Positions 23,105 to 33,067 of a stretch of 64,000 nt of DNA are shown piece after piece. Origin of the DNA: an uncultured Pseudomonadales bacterium. GTDB taxonomy: Bacteria; Pseudomonadota; Gammaproteobacteria; Pseudomonadales; Azotimanducaceae. Each line of letters begins with the position of its first letter. The first letter of the stretch is position 1. A program made the translations under genes and the position numbers. The stretch is taken from NCBI GenBank assembly GCA_951813295.1, contig CATOTI010000002.1:4226522-4290521 (forward strand). Direction: 5' to 3'. A model generated the notes under the pieces. That model was not told where the DNA came from and made no database searches. It worked only from the letters and a program-made list of their open reading frames with translations.

Positions 23105-24483
23105 GTGAGTTATGACTGAATCTGGTGTCTGACGGGATTTGAAGTATGCGGCGTGCCTTGTTGAAATCGGTTTTGCCGAACTGATTTTGACAAGAGGAAC
23201 ACGCCACACATGGACAACGATAATGTGATTGATCTGGCGATGCCAGAGGAGAAGGACACCCTCACCGCAGTCTTGCGAGAAGGTGCGAGACGACTGCTGG
23301 ATCAAGCGATCAAAGCGGAAGTGGAGGAGCTGTTGAGCGGCTACCAGGACGAGGAGACCGAGATCGGTCACCGGCGGGTGGTTCGCAACGGCTATCAGCC
23401 TGAGCGGGAGATCTTGACCGGTATCGGCAAGGTCGCCGTCCAAGTGCCGAAAGTCAGAAGTCGACAAGGCGAGCCAGTCAGCTTTCGGTCGGCACTGGTG
23501 CCGCCGTACATCAGGAAAACGGCCACGATGGAAGCAGCCATCCCCTGGCTGTACTTGAAGGGTATTTCCACGGGTCAGATGCAAGGGGCTCTGGAAGCGC
23601 TGGTGGGTCCGCAAGCGAAGGGTTTGTCGGCCAACGTCGTCGGCCGCCTCAAGAAACAATGGGAGGCGGAGTATCAGACCTGGTGTCAGCGCTCGGTTGC
23701 CGATGACTGGGTCTACATCTGGGCCGACGGTATCTACAGCGGACTACGCGGTGATGACGGTCGGTTGTGTTGTCTGGTGATTATCGGCGTCAACAGCCGC
23801 GGCGATAAGCACTTTCTGGCGATCGAGGATGGTGTTCGCGAATCGAAGCAAAGCTGGCGGGAAGTGCTGTTATCGCTGCGGCAGCGCGGCATGAGATCGC
23901 CAAAACTGGCAATCGGTGATGGCGCACTGGGTTTCTGGGCAGCGCTGGAAGAAGTCTATCCGGAGACGACCGTTCAACGCTGCTGGATGCACAAGAGCCA
24001 GAACGTGCTGAACTATCTGTCAAAGGGGACGCAGGACAAAGCCAGAGAGGCGTTGAAGGACATCTGGATGGCGGAAACCAGGGTCGAAGCAGAGACAGCC
24101 TTTGACGCGTTCGAGACGCGATTTGATGCGAAATATCCGAAAGCGGTCGAGTGCTTGCGCAAGGACCGTGAGAGTCTGCTGGCGTTCTACGACTTCCCTG
24201 CCCAACACTGGGTCCACATCCGCACGACGAATGTGATCGAGTCCAGCTTTGCGACGATCCGACATCGCTCGAGACAGGCCAAAGGCTGCGTCACCCGCAA
24301 GACGATGCTGACCATGATCTTCAAGATGGGCGAATGTGCCGAACGGAACTGGCGCAAACTGAGGATTCAAACACCTGGCAAAGGTGATTGACGGAGTCAG
24401 ATTCCGTGATGGAATCGAGCAGAGCAAGACCGACAAGGACGCCGCTTCGTCACGTCCTTAGACACCAGATTTGACAATAGCTC
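23105..24483 (+). mobile_element. IS256-family insertion sequence
   Basis: One transposase gene flanked by imperfect inverted repeats: AATCTGGTGTCT at 23119-23130 matches AGACACCAGATT at 24460-24471, with weaker pairing outward. The 9-bp sequence CGTCCAGTC is directly repeated at 23096-23104 and 24484-24492, the target-site duplication expected for this family. Boundaries are set by that duplication. Confidence 0.8.
23210..24391 (+). CDS. IS256-family (mutator-type) DDE transposase
   Basis: A 393-residue transposase of full length. The N-terminal part has LLDQAIKAEVEELLSGYQDE and RNGYQPEREILTGIGKVAVQVPKVRSR. The core contains the first catalytic Asp in VYIWADGIYSG, the second in LAIGDGALGFWAAL with the mutator signature AALEEVYPETTVQRCWMHKSQNVLNYL, and the C-terminal Glu in RTTNVIESSFATIRHR. 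All three acidic residues are present and there is no frameshift, so the element may still be active. It inserted into an already broken HsdM-like gene. Confidence 0.92.
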   Translation: MDNDNVIDLAMPEEKDTLTAVLREGARRLLDQAIKAEVEELLSGYQDEETEIGHRRVVRNGYQPEREILTGIGKVAVQVPKVRSRQGEPVSFRSALVPPYIRKTATMEAAIPWLYLKGISTGQMQGALEALVGPQAKGLSANVVGRLKKQWEAEYQTWCQRSVADDWVYIWADGIYSGLRGDDGRLCCLVIIGVNSRGDKHFLAIEDGVRESKQSWREVLLSLRQRGMRSPKLAIGDGALGFWAALEEVYPETTVQRCWMHKSQNVLNYLSKGTQDKAREALKDIWMAETRVEAETAFDAFETRFDAKYPKAVECLRKDRESLLAFYDFPAQHWVHIRTTNVIESSFATIRHRSRQAKGCVTRKTMLTMIFKMGECAERNWRKLRIQTPGKGD

Positions 24484-24526
24484 CGTCCAGTCACGGTGGA
24501 AGAAACCTTTATTTGCGGAGTTTTTT

Positions 24527-25183
24527 GTGGGATTCAAGAGATTCGAGCGTAAGAAAACAGTCGACAAAACGTCCCCTTACGTTTCCATCGGTAAGAATCA
24601 CTTTCACTACAATGTCGCTGCGACGCGATTATGTAAGCTAAATAACGGTACCCGTGTCATTTATCATGTTGATGAGGATAAAAGAAAACTCGGGTTCGAG
24701 TTCACAGATGAAGACGACGGTGATAGCTATTCTGTCTTTCCTAGAAGCGACAGCGAAAGTAGTTTTAGAAGCACTAGCAGTGGACTAATTGCTAGCTACC
24801 CGTGGATAGCTAGCGTTGCTGTTGCAGAAGACTCCAATGACCGTCGCTTGAAAATGAGACCTGAGCGCAAAGTTTGGATTGTGGAGTTCGCGCCGTCTTT
24901 TGAGATCGTGGTGGAGCGTGATGATTCTGGCACGATACCAACCGAGCACTCAGGAATTTACCGCTATAGGAAGAATGGGGAGATTATGTATATCGGGGCG
25001 GGCAACGTTCGGGATCGGTTACGAGAGAAGGGAAGGGACGCTTGGGACTTTGATCGCATCGAGTACAGCCTTGTTGGCGATGATGATAAGTTCGAATGGG
25101 AAAGTTACTGGATTGATGAGTATATGAAAAAGAATCAAGAAAGGTTGCCTCCCTATAATGTTGTCAAAGGGCATTCTAGGTAG
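24527..25183 (+). CDS. GIY-YIG-domain protein of unknown role
   Basis: A 218-residue protein with a C-terminal GIY-YIG nuclease-like domain: SGIYRYRKNGEIMYIGAG at about 142-159, an Arg-rich helix NVRDRLREKGRD, and FEWESYWIDEYMKKNQERLPPYN carrying the Glu expected for catalysis. The N-terminal 130 residues are not recognised. Start is a GTG with a GGAG site 6 bp upstream. Base composition is clearly more AT-rich than its neighbours, indicating separate acquisition. It could be a homing-type or restriction nuclease. Confidence 0.65.
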   Translation: MGFKRFERKKTVDKTSPYVSIGKNHFHYNVAATRLCKLNNGTRVIYHVDEDKRKLGFEFTDEDDGDSYSVFPRSDSESSFRSTSSGLIASYPWIASVAVAEDSNDRRLKMRPERKVWIVEFAPSFEIVVERDDSGTIPTEHSGIYRYRKNGEIMYIGAGNVRDRLREKGRDAWDFDRIEYSLVGDDDKFEWESYWIDEYMKKNQERLPPYNVVKGHSR

Positions 25184-25346
25184 TGGGTCGCCTTGGGTTC
25201 ATCTGATGTAGCCGAGAGCCTCGCCAACACGATGCTGACGGGCTTCGCTTGCAGATCAAGAAGGCATCGGCTGGAACGCAAGCGATGCAAGTCGCTGGAG
25301 CCACGGGGGCTATGCGGCGTTTGTCCGATCGTTTCGCGATCCGAAT

Positions 25347-25733
25347 TACTGGGTCGGTGGGTGGACGACGATTGCGTTTGGCGAAGTCGAACGTCTGGGT
25401 GCCGCTGGCGTTGTCCAGCAGGTTGCCCCAGGCGGGGAAGTAGGCGGCGGCCGCCGCACCCTCGATGCCGAGCAGTTGGCCAGCATCGCGAGCGCGGAGC
25501 GCGCGGTTCCCAAGATCGCGCAATGTGCCGAGGGTGATGTCGACCTCCCGCCGGGTTCCGTGGCGGCGAAGCAGGGTTCGACAGTTGCGTATCTTGGAAC
25601 GGACCAGCGTGCGTGCGATCTGCAGACTGATCCGCTCGCGAATCATGGGATGACCCTGTTCTTGCTTGTTCTTTTTCGCGAGCGAGCCGAAAGCCAACTC
25701 GGGCCCGAAACGGAAAGATAATTGTCGGTCCAT
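25347..25733 (-). pseudogene. Half of a second cas1 gene
   Basis: Leftward from 25733 the translation is a Cas1 middle region: HPMIRERISLQIARTLVRSK, the catalytic block LLGIEGAAAAAYFPAWGNLL with its Glu, and FAKRNRRPPTDPV. Homology stops abruptly at the DPV of the conserved motif, and the N-terminal beta domain is also missing. The sequence differs strongly from the intact cas1 at 20366, so it came from another CRISPR system, perhaps the one that supplied the cas9 fragment nearby. Confidence 0.8.
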
Positions 25734-26343
25734 CGTCTACGGCAGCAACAGTGTATAAGTAGGCCGAAGCCCCGAGCCCACGGGCGTTGACGTAATCTCC
25801 GGGGGCATTGAGCAGCCTGCGATTACGAGACCAGGAACGAGGGGCCGTGACCGAGCGACGGATCGCGAGATCGGACGTTGTCCGAACGGGGACGTGAGGT
25901 AGAACGAATATTCAAACTCATGACCTTAGACGCGACAGCGAGGCCGAAGTATAGTTCATCCGTCGCATTGGCGGGACGACGGGCGGTCGTGTCGCGCTGC
26001 CTCGTGCCATAGATTCACGCCTCTCTGCTCTTCTCTCGTCCGCCATAGGTCGCACACCCCGTCGTACAGACGGGTACGGCATGCACACGTTGGCCACGTC
26101 GCGCAACCAGCGTTGTACGGCGTGGTTGGCCGTATCGGCTCGAGACCCACCGTGGCGAACTGCGGCGGCCAGTCGGTCACGAATGAGAGACGCACGCACG
26201 TGTGCCTGATTGACAATCACTGACGATCGCCGGCGACACGATGCGCGTCGGAGCACGAGCACGTTCGCTGGCCGCGAACTCAACCGCAATACCTGGATTT
26301 CTCATCGGTACCCTCTCGCCAGTCGTGGCGATGTCTTATGGCA
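25734..26343. other. No recognisable gene
   Basis: About 610 bp. Open frames here (for example 25918-26289 on the minus strand) translate to arginine- and alanine-rich sequence without family features. I see no RNA gene, terminator or repeat. Confidence 0.5.
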
Positions 26344-26650
26344 TTTTGCCCTGGTGCGTCTGCTGAATCTGCTCAAGATTGCGCGGCTTTGCGCGAGATT
26401 GCGCGGGTGCTTTGTGGGGATGAGCGCTTCTATTGCAGAGACATGTTTGCTGGGGACTGCGTGCACCGCCACGCAGTCGTCTTCTGGTAGAAGCAGGAGC
26501 TTGTTTTCTGTTGGTGATGCCCGCGGAGCCTTTGTTTCTGCGGGTTTTGCGGCCTTCGACTTCGGGCGACCGGATTGCAGAGACGACCTGGTCTAGAGAA
26601 AATGGCGCAAATCTGCCGATCGTGTCTCGCCGCCGTTCAGGTGGTCTACT
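26344..26650 (+). repeat. Dispersed repeat, full-length copy A
   Basis: The longest member of a repeat family. Bases 26344-26471 match 51754-51881 with no indel and also 34911-35021 in part; 26466-26650 match 5582-5765; the last about 75 bp match 31650-31728. It ends in a palindromic pair AGACGACCTG...CAGGTGGTCT. Within it a short frame ends in HRHAVVFW and a stop, shared by copy C, but no full protein is visible. Confidence 0.75.
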
Positions 26651-26805
26651 TCACGCCAGGGGGTAGGCAGGTTAGATTGGAAGGGCGTCGCCCGACATGC
26701 GCGCGGCTGCGCCGCAGGCGCTAGGCCACACGCTAATCGCGCGGATATTCGACGGCCTCGAGCCACGCGCAGCGCTATCCGTACGTTAACTGGTGGTGCT
26801 GGTAA

Positions 26806-26903
26806 GGGGGCGTATTGCAGTAGATGTGACGGTAGAAAGCAACGGCCGGGGGAACGTGCTGGAAAAGCAGAACCCCCCGACCGGAGCCGGGGGGTTCATT
26901 TTT
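26806..26903 (+). ncRNA. Possible tracrRNA-like transcript upstream of the cas9 fragment
   Basis: The interval carries a GAUGUGACGG-like segment, a GC-rich middle and a strong terminator hairpin, 140 bp before the cas9 fragment on the same strand. This is the arrangement of many type II-C tracrRNAs. No matching type II repeat is present to supply the anti-repeat test, so this is a weak call. The interval 26651-27043 holds no gene. Confidence 0.25.
26871..26903 (+). terminator. Rho-independent terminator
   Basis: A 9-bp perfect stem AACCCCCCG/CGGGGGGTT (26871-26879 with 26888-26896) around an 8-nt loop, followed by CATTTTT. Such a strong hairpin with a T-run is a textbook intrinsic terminator on the plus strand. 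Confidence 0.85.
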
Positions 26904-28083
26904 GTGGTCTAAACCTTGTTAACGGAAAGACCACGTTCCCTAGTCAGCTAAACGTGGGTTGAGTAGCATATCGTCGCCTTGGATTTCCCACAAGTCATGA
27001 TTTCGTTGGTTTCATTATGACGATTCTATCGCGGGAGGGTGTGATGGGTTTGCGGCTGGGTCTTGATATTGGCACCAACTCGATTGGCTGGGCGGTCTTT
27101 CAGTTCGGCGAGGACAAACAGCCGGTCGAACTGCTGGACGCGGGCGTGCGCATTTACAGCGATGGCCGAAACCCGAAGAATCAGCGGTCGTTGGCGGCGA
27201 CGCGGCGATTGCCGCGCGGCATCCGCCGCAATCGCGATCGAAAGATCAAGCGTCGCGACGAGTTCATGTCGCGACTGATTACCTTCGGTCTGATGCCGGC
27301 CGACGAGGCCGAGCGGAAAAAGTTGGAGACACTTGATCCCTGGCGCTTGCGCGTCGAGGGACTGGACCGAAAACTCAGCCATTTCGAACTTGGCCGCGCG
27401 CTGTTTCATCTCCAGCAGCGTCGGGGCTTCAAATCCAATCGAAAGACGGACAGCGCGGCCGACGACAGCGGCAAAATCATCATCGTCGAGCATTGGGAAA
27501 AGCGCCGCGCGGCGATGGAAGGCAAGGCCATGGTGGTTACGATGAGCCGGGACATCGCCGCGCGACTGTACGAGGCGATTCGCGCGCGGCGCCCGGACTG
27601 GCACGACGCGGACGACGAGCGTGGGGCGATGAAAGTGGTCATCACCGGGACGGGCGACGATCCCGAGCCGCTGCGCAGCCATGTGCGAACCAAGGCGGCC
27701 CGCAAACGACTCGCCGAGAGGTTCAAGCGCCCGGAAGACGACTTGCGCCTGGTCGTCGTGTGCGACATGTGGCTGACCGGGTTCGACTGTCCGCCAGCGC
27801 ACACGATGTACCTCGACAAGCCGCTGGCCGGCCACAATCTGATGCAGGCCATCGCCAGGGTGAACCGCGTCCACGGCGAGAAGCCCGGCGGTCTGATCGT
27901 TGACCTGCTCGGCTTGGCCGATCAACTCGCGGACGCGCTGGCGACCTACACGCAAGCCGGCGGGACGGGCGAGGCCGTCAGGCAGGTCCAGGACGAGGCC
28001 GTGCCGGCCATGCAAGCGGCATTCGAGAAGCTGCGCGACTTCTTCCACGGCTGCGACTACGAGCCGGCGCTTAACGCAGCCCC

Positions 28084-28968
<885 letters not shown>

Positions 28969-29195
28969 CAGGATTAGTTGAAATGCCCATTATTCCTTCG
29001 AATTGTTGTGATGCAATCAGGCGCCAGTCTTTGTTCAAGCTCGAACATTGAGCGGGTGGAGTGGGCGAGAGCAGAACGAAGGTGCCGCGGCCGGAAGGCT
29101 GGACGGAGACGTCGAGCATGTGGGTGTCGGCTACGCCGATTGCAACCCGGGTCAGTTGTTCGCAGGGTCGGCCGACGATCCAGATCGACGCGTCC

Positions 29196-29304
29196 CTCGA
29201 CCAGGAGGTCGTGCCAGTTTCGCGTAATCACCAGCGCGTCCGCCGTCTCCCCGATCGCCTTGACCGCGCTCGACCAGGAGGTCGTGCCAGTTTCGCGTAA
29301 TCAC
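29196..29304. repeat. Two 36-bp direct repeats separated by 37 bp
   Basis: CTCGACCAGGAGGTCGTGCC plus AGTTTCGCGTAATCAC occurs at 29196-29231 and again, identically, at 29269-29304. On the minus strand it reads VITRNWHDLLVE in protein-like context, so it is probably an internal duplication in a dead gene rather than a CRISPR pair. The minus-strand stretch 28990-29350 contains protein-like pieces (LDVSVQPSGRGTFVLLSP) of an unrecognised, frameshifted gene. Confidence 0.7.
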
Positions 29305-29404
29305 TGGATCATCGAAACGCTTGTGGAGAAACTCGGACGAACCGACGCTGGGAAGCGAATCAAATGGCGCGCGCTGATCTTCTGATAAACCTTGTGAGAG
29401 CAAG

Positions 29405-29460
29405 CGTCGGAAGCCATCCTCTCAATTATTCAGTGGGCCGAAAATCGCCTAGCAGGTCAG
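29405..29460 (-). mobile_element. Orphan IS3-family left end
   Basis: These 56 bp match the terminus and 5' untranslated part of the IS3 remnant at 31588-31642 (TGACCTGCTAGGCGATTTTC when read leftward), differing at two or three positions. No transposase remains here. 29461-29673 holds nothing recognised and becomes AT-rich toward the next gene's end. Confidence 0.65.
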
Positions 29461-29673
29461 GACACCGCCACGGTTGTGGCACCGCGTAGCGTGATCTTGG
29501 AATCAACGCAGGTTGGGCGGGTGAGGGTTGCGCCGAAATTCTACCGTTTTGGGCTTTCGGATGGTTGAGGTGTGAATTCCGTCAACGACGGAATCATTAA
29601 ATATGTATCGCATTGTTTTTTATTACTTTTTACGTCAGAACTGGATGAGAAGAAGTGTTCCGATTAAATAAGT

Positions 29674-31083
29674 TCACGCGAAGAACGGTACGTATCTTGC
29701 GTTTTTCTTCGATGTTCCGGAGGCTTCATCTCGTTTCACGAGGTTTCTGTTGACAGCATCTTTGATTACGTTCGAGACCTGCACACTCGCAGAGCCACCA
29801 TCGCCAAGATCGAAGCGAGACCGCAAGGAGCTGTTCGTCATCGTGCTACCAGACACATAGCGGAGTGCGCAGTGGAAGTAGCAACTGAAAACGCGATCTA
29901 CAGGAGTTAGCTCCGCAAACTGACGCGGCTCGCTGATCCGAACGAACGTTTGGCCGGGGTCGGACCGGAACGTCGGCGTCGGCATGAAGGATCCCTCCAA
30001 CAGCTTTAGCACGCGGTCGATTCCACTGCCTTTCTCTTCACAGATCCCAAACTGTCGCATTAGCGCCGCCAGACGCTCGTTCCTGGACCGATTCAGGTCG
30101 ACAAATCGGATGGGCTCGACGATTGGCTCCCCGGGGTTTCTGACCTCGAGCCGATCGCTGTAGATCTCGATCGTGACCTGGCCTGCAATCTGAAAATCCT
30201 GGTGTACGAGGGCGTTAGCGACTAGCTCGCGGACGACTTCTGTAGGGACGAGCGCGGTCGATTCACGCAAGATCTCCGAAACTGACTCACATTGTGGAAG
30301 CTGGGCTTCTACGAACTCAATCAACGCACGGAACCCAACGGCATACCCGCGCCGGCCTGAGTAATCCAGCTTCGTTTCGAGCTTCGTGGGACCCGCGTAA
30401 ACGATTACGCGGGGCGCTTTCCGCGCGATCGCATTACCGAACTTGTCGAGCTGCCTCGCCATCGTAAGGGCTGCGAGGCGAGATACTTCGAATCTCCCGC
30501 CCGCCGAATCTATGACTCGATCGTCGCACAGTCGCTGGACGACCGCTGCCCGCGTCGCTGGATATGGTCGGTGCAACAGTTCGAAATACGCCTGCGTGTC
30601 TAGTAGATCCACGACTTCGTCTTCTCGTAGCAGTTCAATTCGTTCGTCTAGGAAACTCTGCGCGTTCTCGGCATAGATGCTTCGAATCTGGTCATCGGTC
30701 ATCGGTTGCACCGACTCACCGACGCGGGTCAGGTACGCACCATCAAACGAGAACGCGCTGCCCTTCGGTCTGCCCGGAATCTCGAAAACAACCACGCGAC
30801 CGTCCACATGGTCGAGTTCATAGGTTTTTACGTGGAACCGGAGCTTTTCTAGCAGGCCTTGCTCGATCTCCATCATCTTGCCGCCGAAGACTCGAGTCCC
30901 AACGACCTGTCGAGGGAGCGCATCGGTAACACCAAGCACCAGGTGACCGCCACCGCTATTGGCAATAGCAACACAGTACCGATGGAGTTTCTTTAGATCG
31001 AAAGACGCCTTCGCCTCTTTGAACTCGAGGTCTGGGGCTTCCGCAGCGAGGAACCAACGGTTGAGGTCTTGAAGAGTCGCCAT
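29674..31083 (-). CDS. AlbA_2 (Schlafen-like) plus RecG-C-type ATP-binding protein
   Basis: A 469-residue protein from the ATG at 31083; the frame opens earlier, but family homology begins here. The N-terminal AlbA_2 domain has APDLEFKEAKASFDLKKLHRYCVAIANSGGGHLVLGV. The centre holds a GHKL-type ATP-binding fold with VVRELVANALVHQDFQ (N-box Asn), RLEVRNPGEPIV and an EKGSGIDRVLKLLE glycine motif. A winged-helix-like C-terminus ends at 29677. Such proteins occur in defence islands as regulators or nucleic-acid-dependent effectors. A 311-bp stretch upstream (31084-31394) contains no gene and must hold its promoter. Confidence 0.8.
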   Translation of the reverse strand: MATLQDLNRWFLAAEAPDLEFKEAKASFDLKKLHRYCVAIANSGGGHLVLGVTDALPRQVVGTRVFGGKMMEIEQGLLEKLRFHVKTYELDHVDGRVVVFEIPGRPKGSAFSFDGAYLTRVGESVQPMTDDQIRSIYAENAQSFLDERIELLREDEVVDLLDTQAYFELLHRPYPATRAAVVQRLCDDRVIDSAGGRFEVSRLAALTMARQLDKFGNAIARKAPRVIVYAGPTKLETKLDYSGRRGYAVGFRALIEFVEAQLPQCESVSEILRESTALVPTEVVRELVANALVHQDFQIAGQVTIEIYSDRLEVRNPGEPIVEPIRFVDLNRSRNERLAALMRQFGICEEKGSGIDRVLKLLEGSFMPTPTFRSDPGQTFVRISEPRQFAELTPVDRVFSCYFHCALRYVSGSTMTNSSLRSRFDLGDGGSASVQVSNVIKDAVNRNLVKRDEASGTSKKNARYVPFFA

Positions 31084-31394
31084 AACCACATTTTCCACTT
31101 TTCCTGAGCGATGTGGTGGCGGCGCGCCACCCGGAGGAACAAAGAGTTGCAACAAGTTTCAGAACGCTGGGCGTCCCTCAATGCAGGACAACGCCGAGAG
31201 CGTCGTTTCGTGTTCCGGATCATCATGGAGTCGGACGACACATCCAAAAACCTTTTCATCACGTCCGATTCCGACGTCACGATCAGTGACCCCAGCACGG
31301 TCCTGCGGCAAGCGATGCAATCAACGCCTACATAGTGTGAATCCGCAGGAACCTGCCTTGTATCAGAATAGCAGGCATTGTCCATTCGGTCGAA

Positions 31395-31642
31395 GCTCAT
31401 CGGGTAGCCCTCGCGGTCCATGAGCACCTGGATACGGCGGTAGCCGTAGCGCGGACGGCGCGCCGCGAGGCGCGCTTCATCACCTCGAGGTGGCGAAGCG
31501 CCACCGCCGGAACCGACTCCCGGTCCGTCTCCCTCAGGATCCGCACCATCTGCTCTTCCGTGAATCGACTCTTCTTCATGACTTCCTCCGTCGGAAGCCA
31601 TCCTCTCAATTATTCAATGGTCCGAAAATCGCCTAGCAGGTC
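31395..31642 (-). mobile_element. Internally deleted IS3-family remnant
   Basis: Leftward from 31642: terminal sequence TGACCTGCTAGGCGATTTTC, leader, then the OrfA start MKKSRFTEEQMVRILRET to about 31 codons. A deletion joins this to an OrfB piece (RRPRYGYRRIQVLMDREGYPMS) near 31400. No catalytic core remains. Confidence 0.8.
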
Positions 31643-31649
31643 ACTGCCA

Positions 31650-31728
31650 GGTTGCAGAGACCACCTGGTCTAGAGAAAATGGCGCGGATCTGGCGATCGT
31701 CTCTCGGCGCCGTTCAGGTGGTCTACTT
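31650..31728 (+). repeat. Palindromic dispersed repeat, copy E
   Basis: A 79-bp copy containing perfect 10-bp inverted arms AGACCACCTG (31658-31667) and CAGGTGGTCT (31715-31724) around 47 bp. It matches the right ends of copies A and D, whose left arms each have one mismatch. This looks like a small palindromic element (MITE- or REP-like). Confidence 0.75.
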
Positions 31729-31926
31729 CGGAGATCCGGTGCATCTCCAGCCTACGACGACTCGTCGGCTATAGCGGCCTGACTCAAGCGAACGAGTTCT
31801 ACTAAGGCAGTCCAGCCGATACGGGAAGATACATCTCATATTAGAAATCACGTGTCTGACATAAGGAGTGACATGATTCAGTGAAAAAGAAAGGAAAATT
31901 ATTGTCAAAATGACCAGGAAGAAGTA

Positions 31927-32281
31927 ATGACTACGAACATGAGAACCATAATTATTGCCATTTTCTCTGCTGTTCTGCTACAGGGGCGCTACACGGATAG
32001 GCGACTTCACTGTCCTCTCTACAAAGAATGTTGATATTTCGAGGCTTGGAGAACTTGACCGGTCAACAAGGGTGGTCGGGGAAGATACAAAAACATGGAC
32101 AGTGGCGTCTATGGAAGAAGCTGTTGATCAGGCGATAGAGACAGAAGAAGGAGGTGTGGCGTTGATTGATGCCACCATTGAGATAGTGCAGGGATTTTTC
32201 TCAACAGGCTGGAGGGTAGAAGGTACGGTACTTGTCGATCCAGGATTGGCAGGCAAAAGAAAAAAGGAGTCAGCCGAATGA
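31927..32281 (+). pseudogene. Small lipoprotein with a one-base deletion in the lipobox
   Basis: The ATG at 31927 begins a signal peptide (MRTIIIAIFSAVLLQG). The mature part then reads in the next frame: ATRIGDFTVLSTKNVDISRL to a stop at 32281. Inserting one T after GGGG at 31984-31987 would give LLQG-C-ATRIGD, a standard lipobox. So the lipidated Cys codon itself is the damaged position. The body of about 100 residues is not recognised. The segment is more AT-rich than its surroundings. Confidence 0.6.
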
Positions 32282-32512
32282 AAGGACGGTGGCAACCGAT
32301 GGCAAGCAACTTGCGGCAAGTTGGCGTTACGAAACGCTGAGGAACATAACAACAGACGGCGTTGCGCTCCTTCCAGGGCGCTTCGCCTCCATCGGCATCA
32401 GATTCACGATTGGGAAGTACAAGCCGCCTTCCGCGCCTACAAGCATTGCGGCCGGCGCGTCATGAGCGAGTGGAATACCCCGATGTCGACGTAAGGCCGC
32501 CAGGTTAACTGG

Positions 32513-32698
32513 ATGGTCGCGATGAAGCCCGGGGTGCGTCGTCAGTTGGATCGTCACTCCGACGACGCGTGGGTAGAGGCAGTCAAGTCGAAGGTGCGTG
32601 CGCGGGTGAAGCATCCGTTCCGCTATCTGAAGCAGGTGTTCGGGTACCGAAAGGTCCGTTACCGGGGTCTTCACAAGAACGTCCAGCGGATGTCGTGA
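32513..32698 (+). pseudogene. IS5-family transposase, C-terminal fragment
   Basis: The translation VKSKVRARVKHPFRYLKQVFGYRKVRYRGLHKN is the C-terminal block of IS5-type transposases, with the catalytic Glu missing or altered (RARVKHPF where RxxVEHPF is usual). No start domain is present. The 231 bp before it hold no clear gene. Confidence 0.7.
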
Positions 32699-33067
32699 TG
32701 GGGTTCGCGAACCTGATGATCACCGACTCACGATTACGTCGACCCTGAACCAGGGGTGCGCCCAGGGCACGGAAAAACCGGTAGAAATGCTGGTTTAGAT
32801 ACCGACGGCGCGCACTTCCACGCCGTTCCCGGGACCACCATCCATCAAATCAACGAAATCCCTGCACTTTTGGCACCTTGTTCAGACGTTTCCGAGCGGG
32901 TCAAAAAAATGTGTATCTGAATGTGTATCCATTGGGCATACTCAGCAGACGGTCAAGAAATCCGCCGCCCAAGCGCTTCGAGAGTTTATGCGCACCTATC
33001 TTGAACAAGACTCTCGCGCCAGCCAAACACAGCTCTTCGATGAAGAACCCCTGAGAAGGAACCGCAG
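32699..33067. other. No recognisable gene
   Basis: About 370 bp upstream of the methyltransferase. A short frame (about 32945-33050) resembles a protein tail (VKKSAAQALREFMRTYLEQ) but I cannot assign it. The GAGAAGGAACC ribosome site for the next gene is at the right end. Confidence 0.4.

Noticed and set aside
25918..26289. 123-codon minus-strand ORF between the cas1 half and the repeat
   Set aside because: Arg/Ala/Ser-rich with no motif or ribosome site; typical of random high-GC frames.
27026..28048. 340-codon minus-strand ORF opposite the Cas9-HsdR chimera
   Set aside because: Shadow of the plus-strand frame, where the RuvC and helicase motifs are unmistakable.
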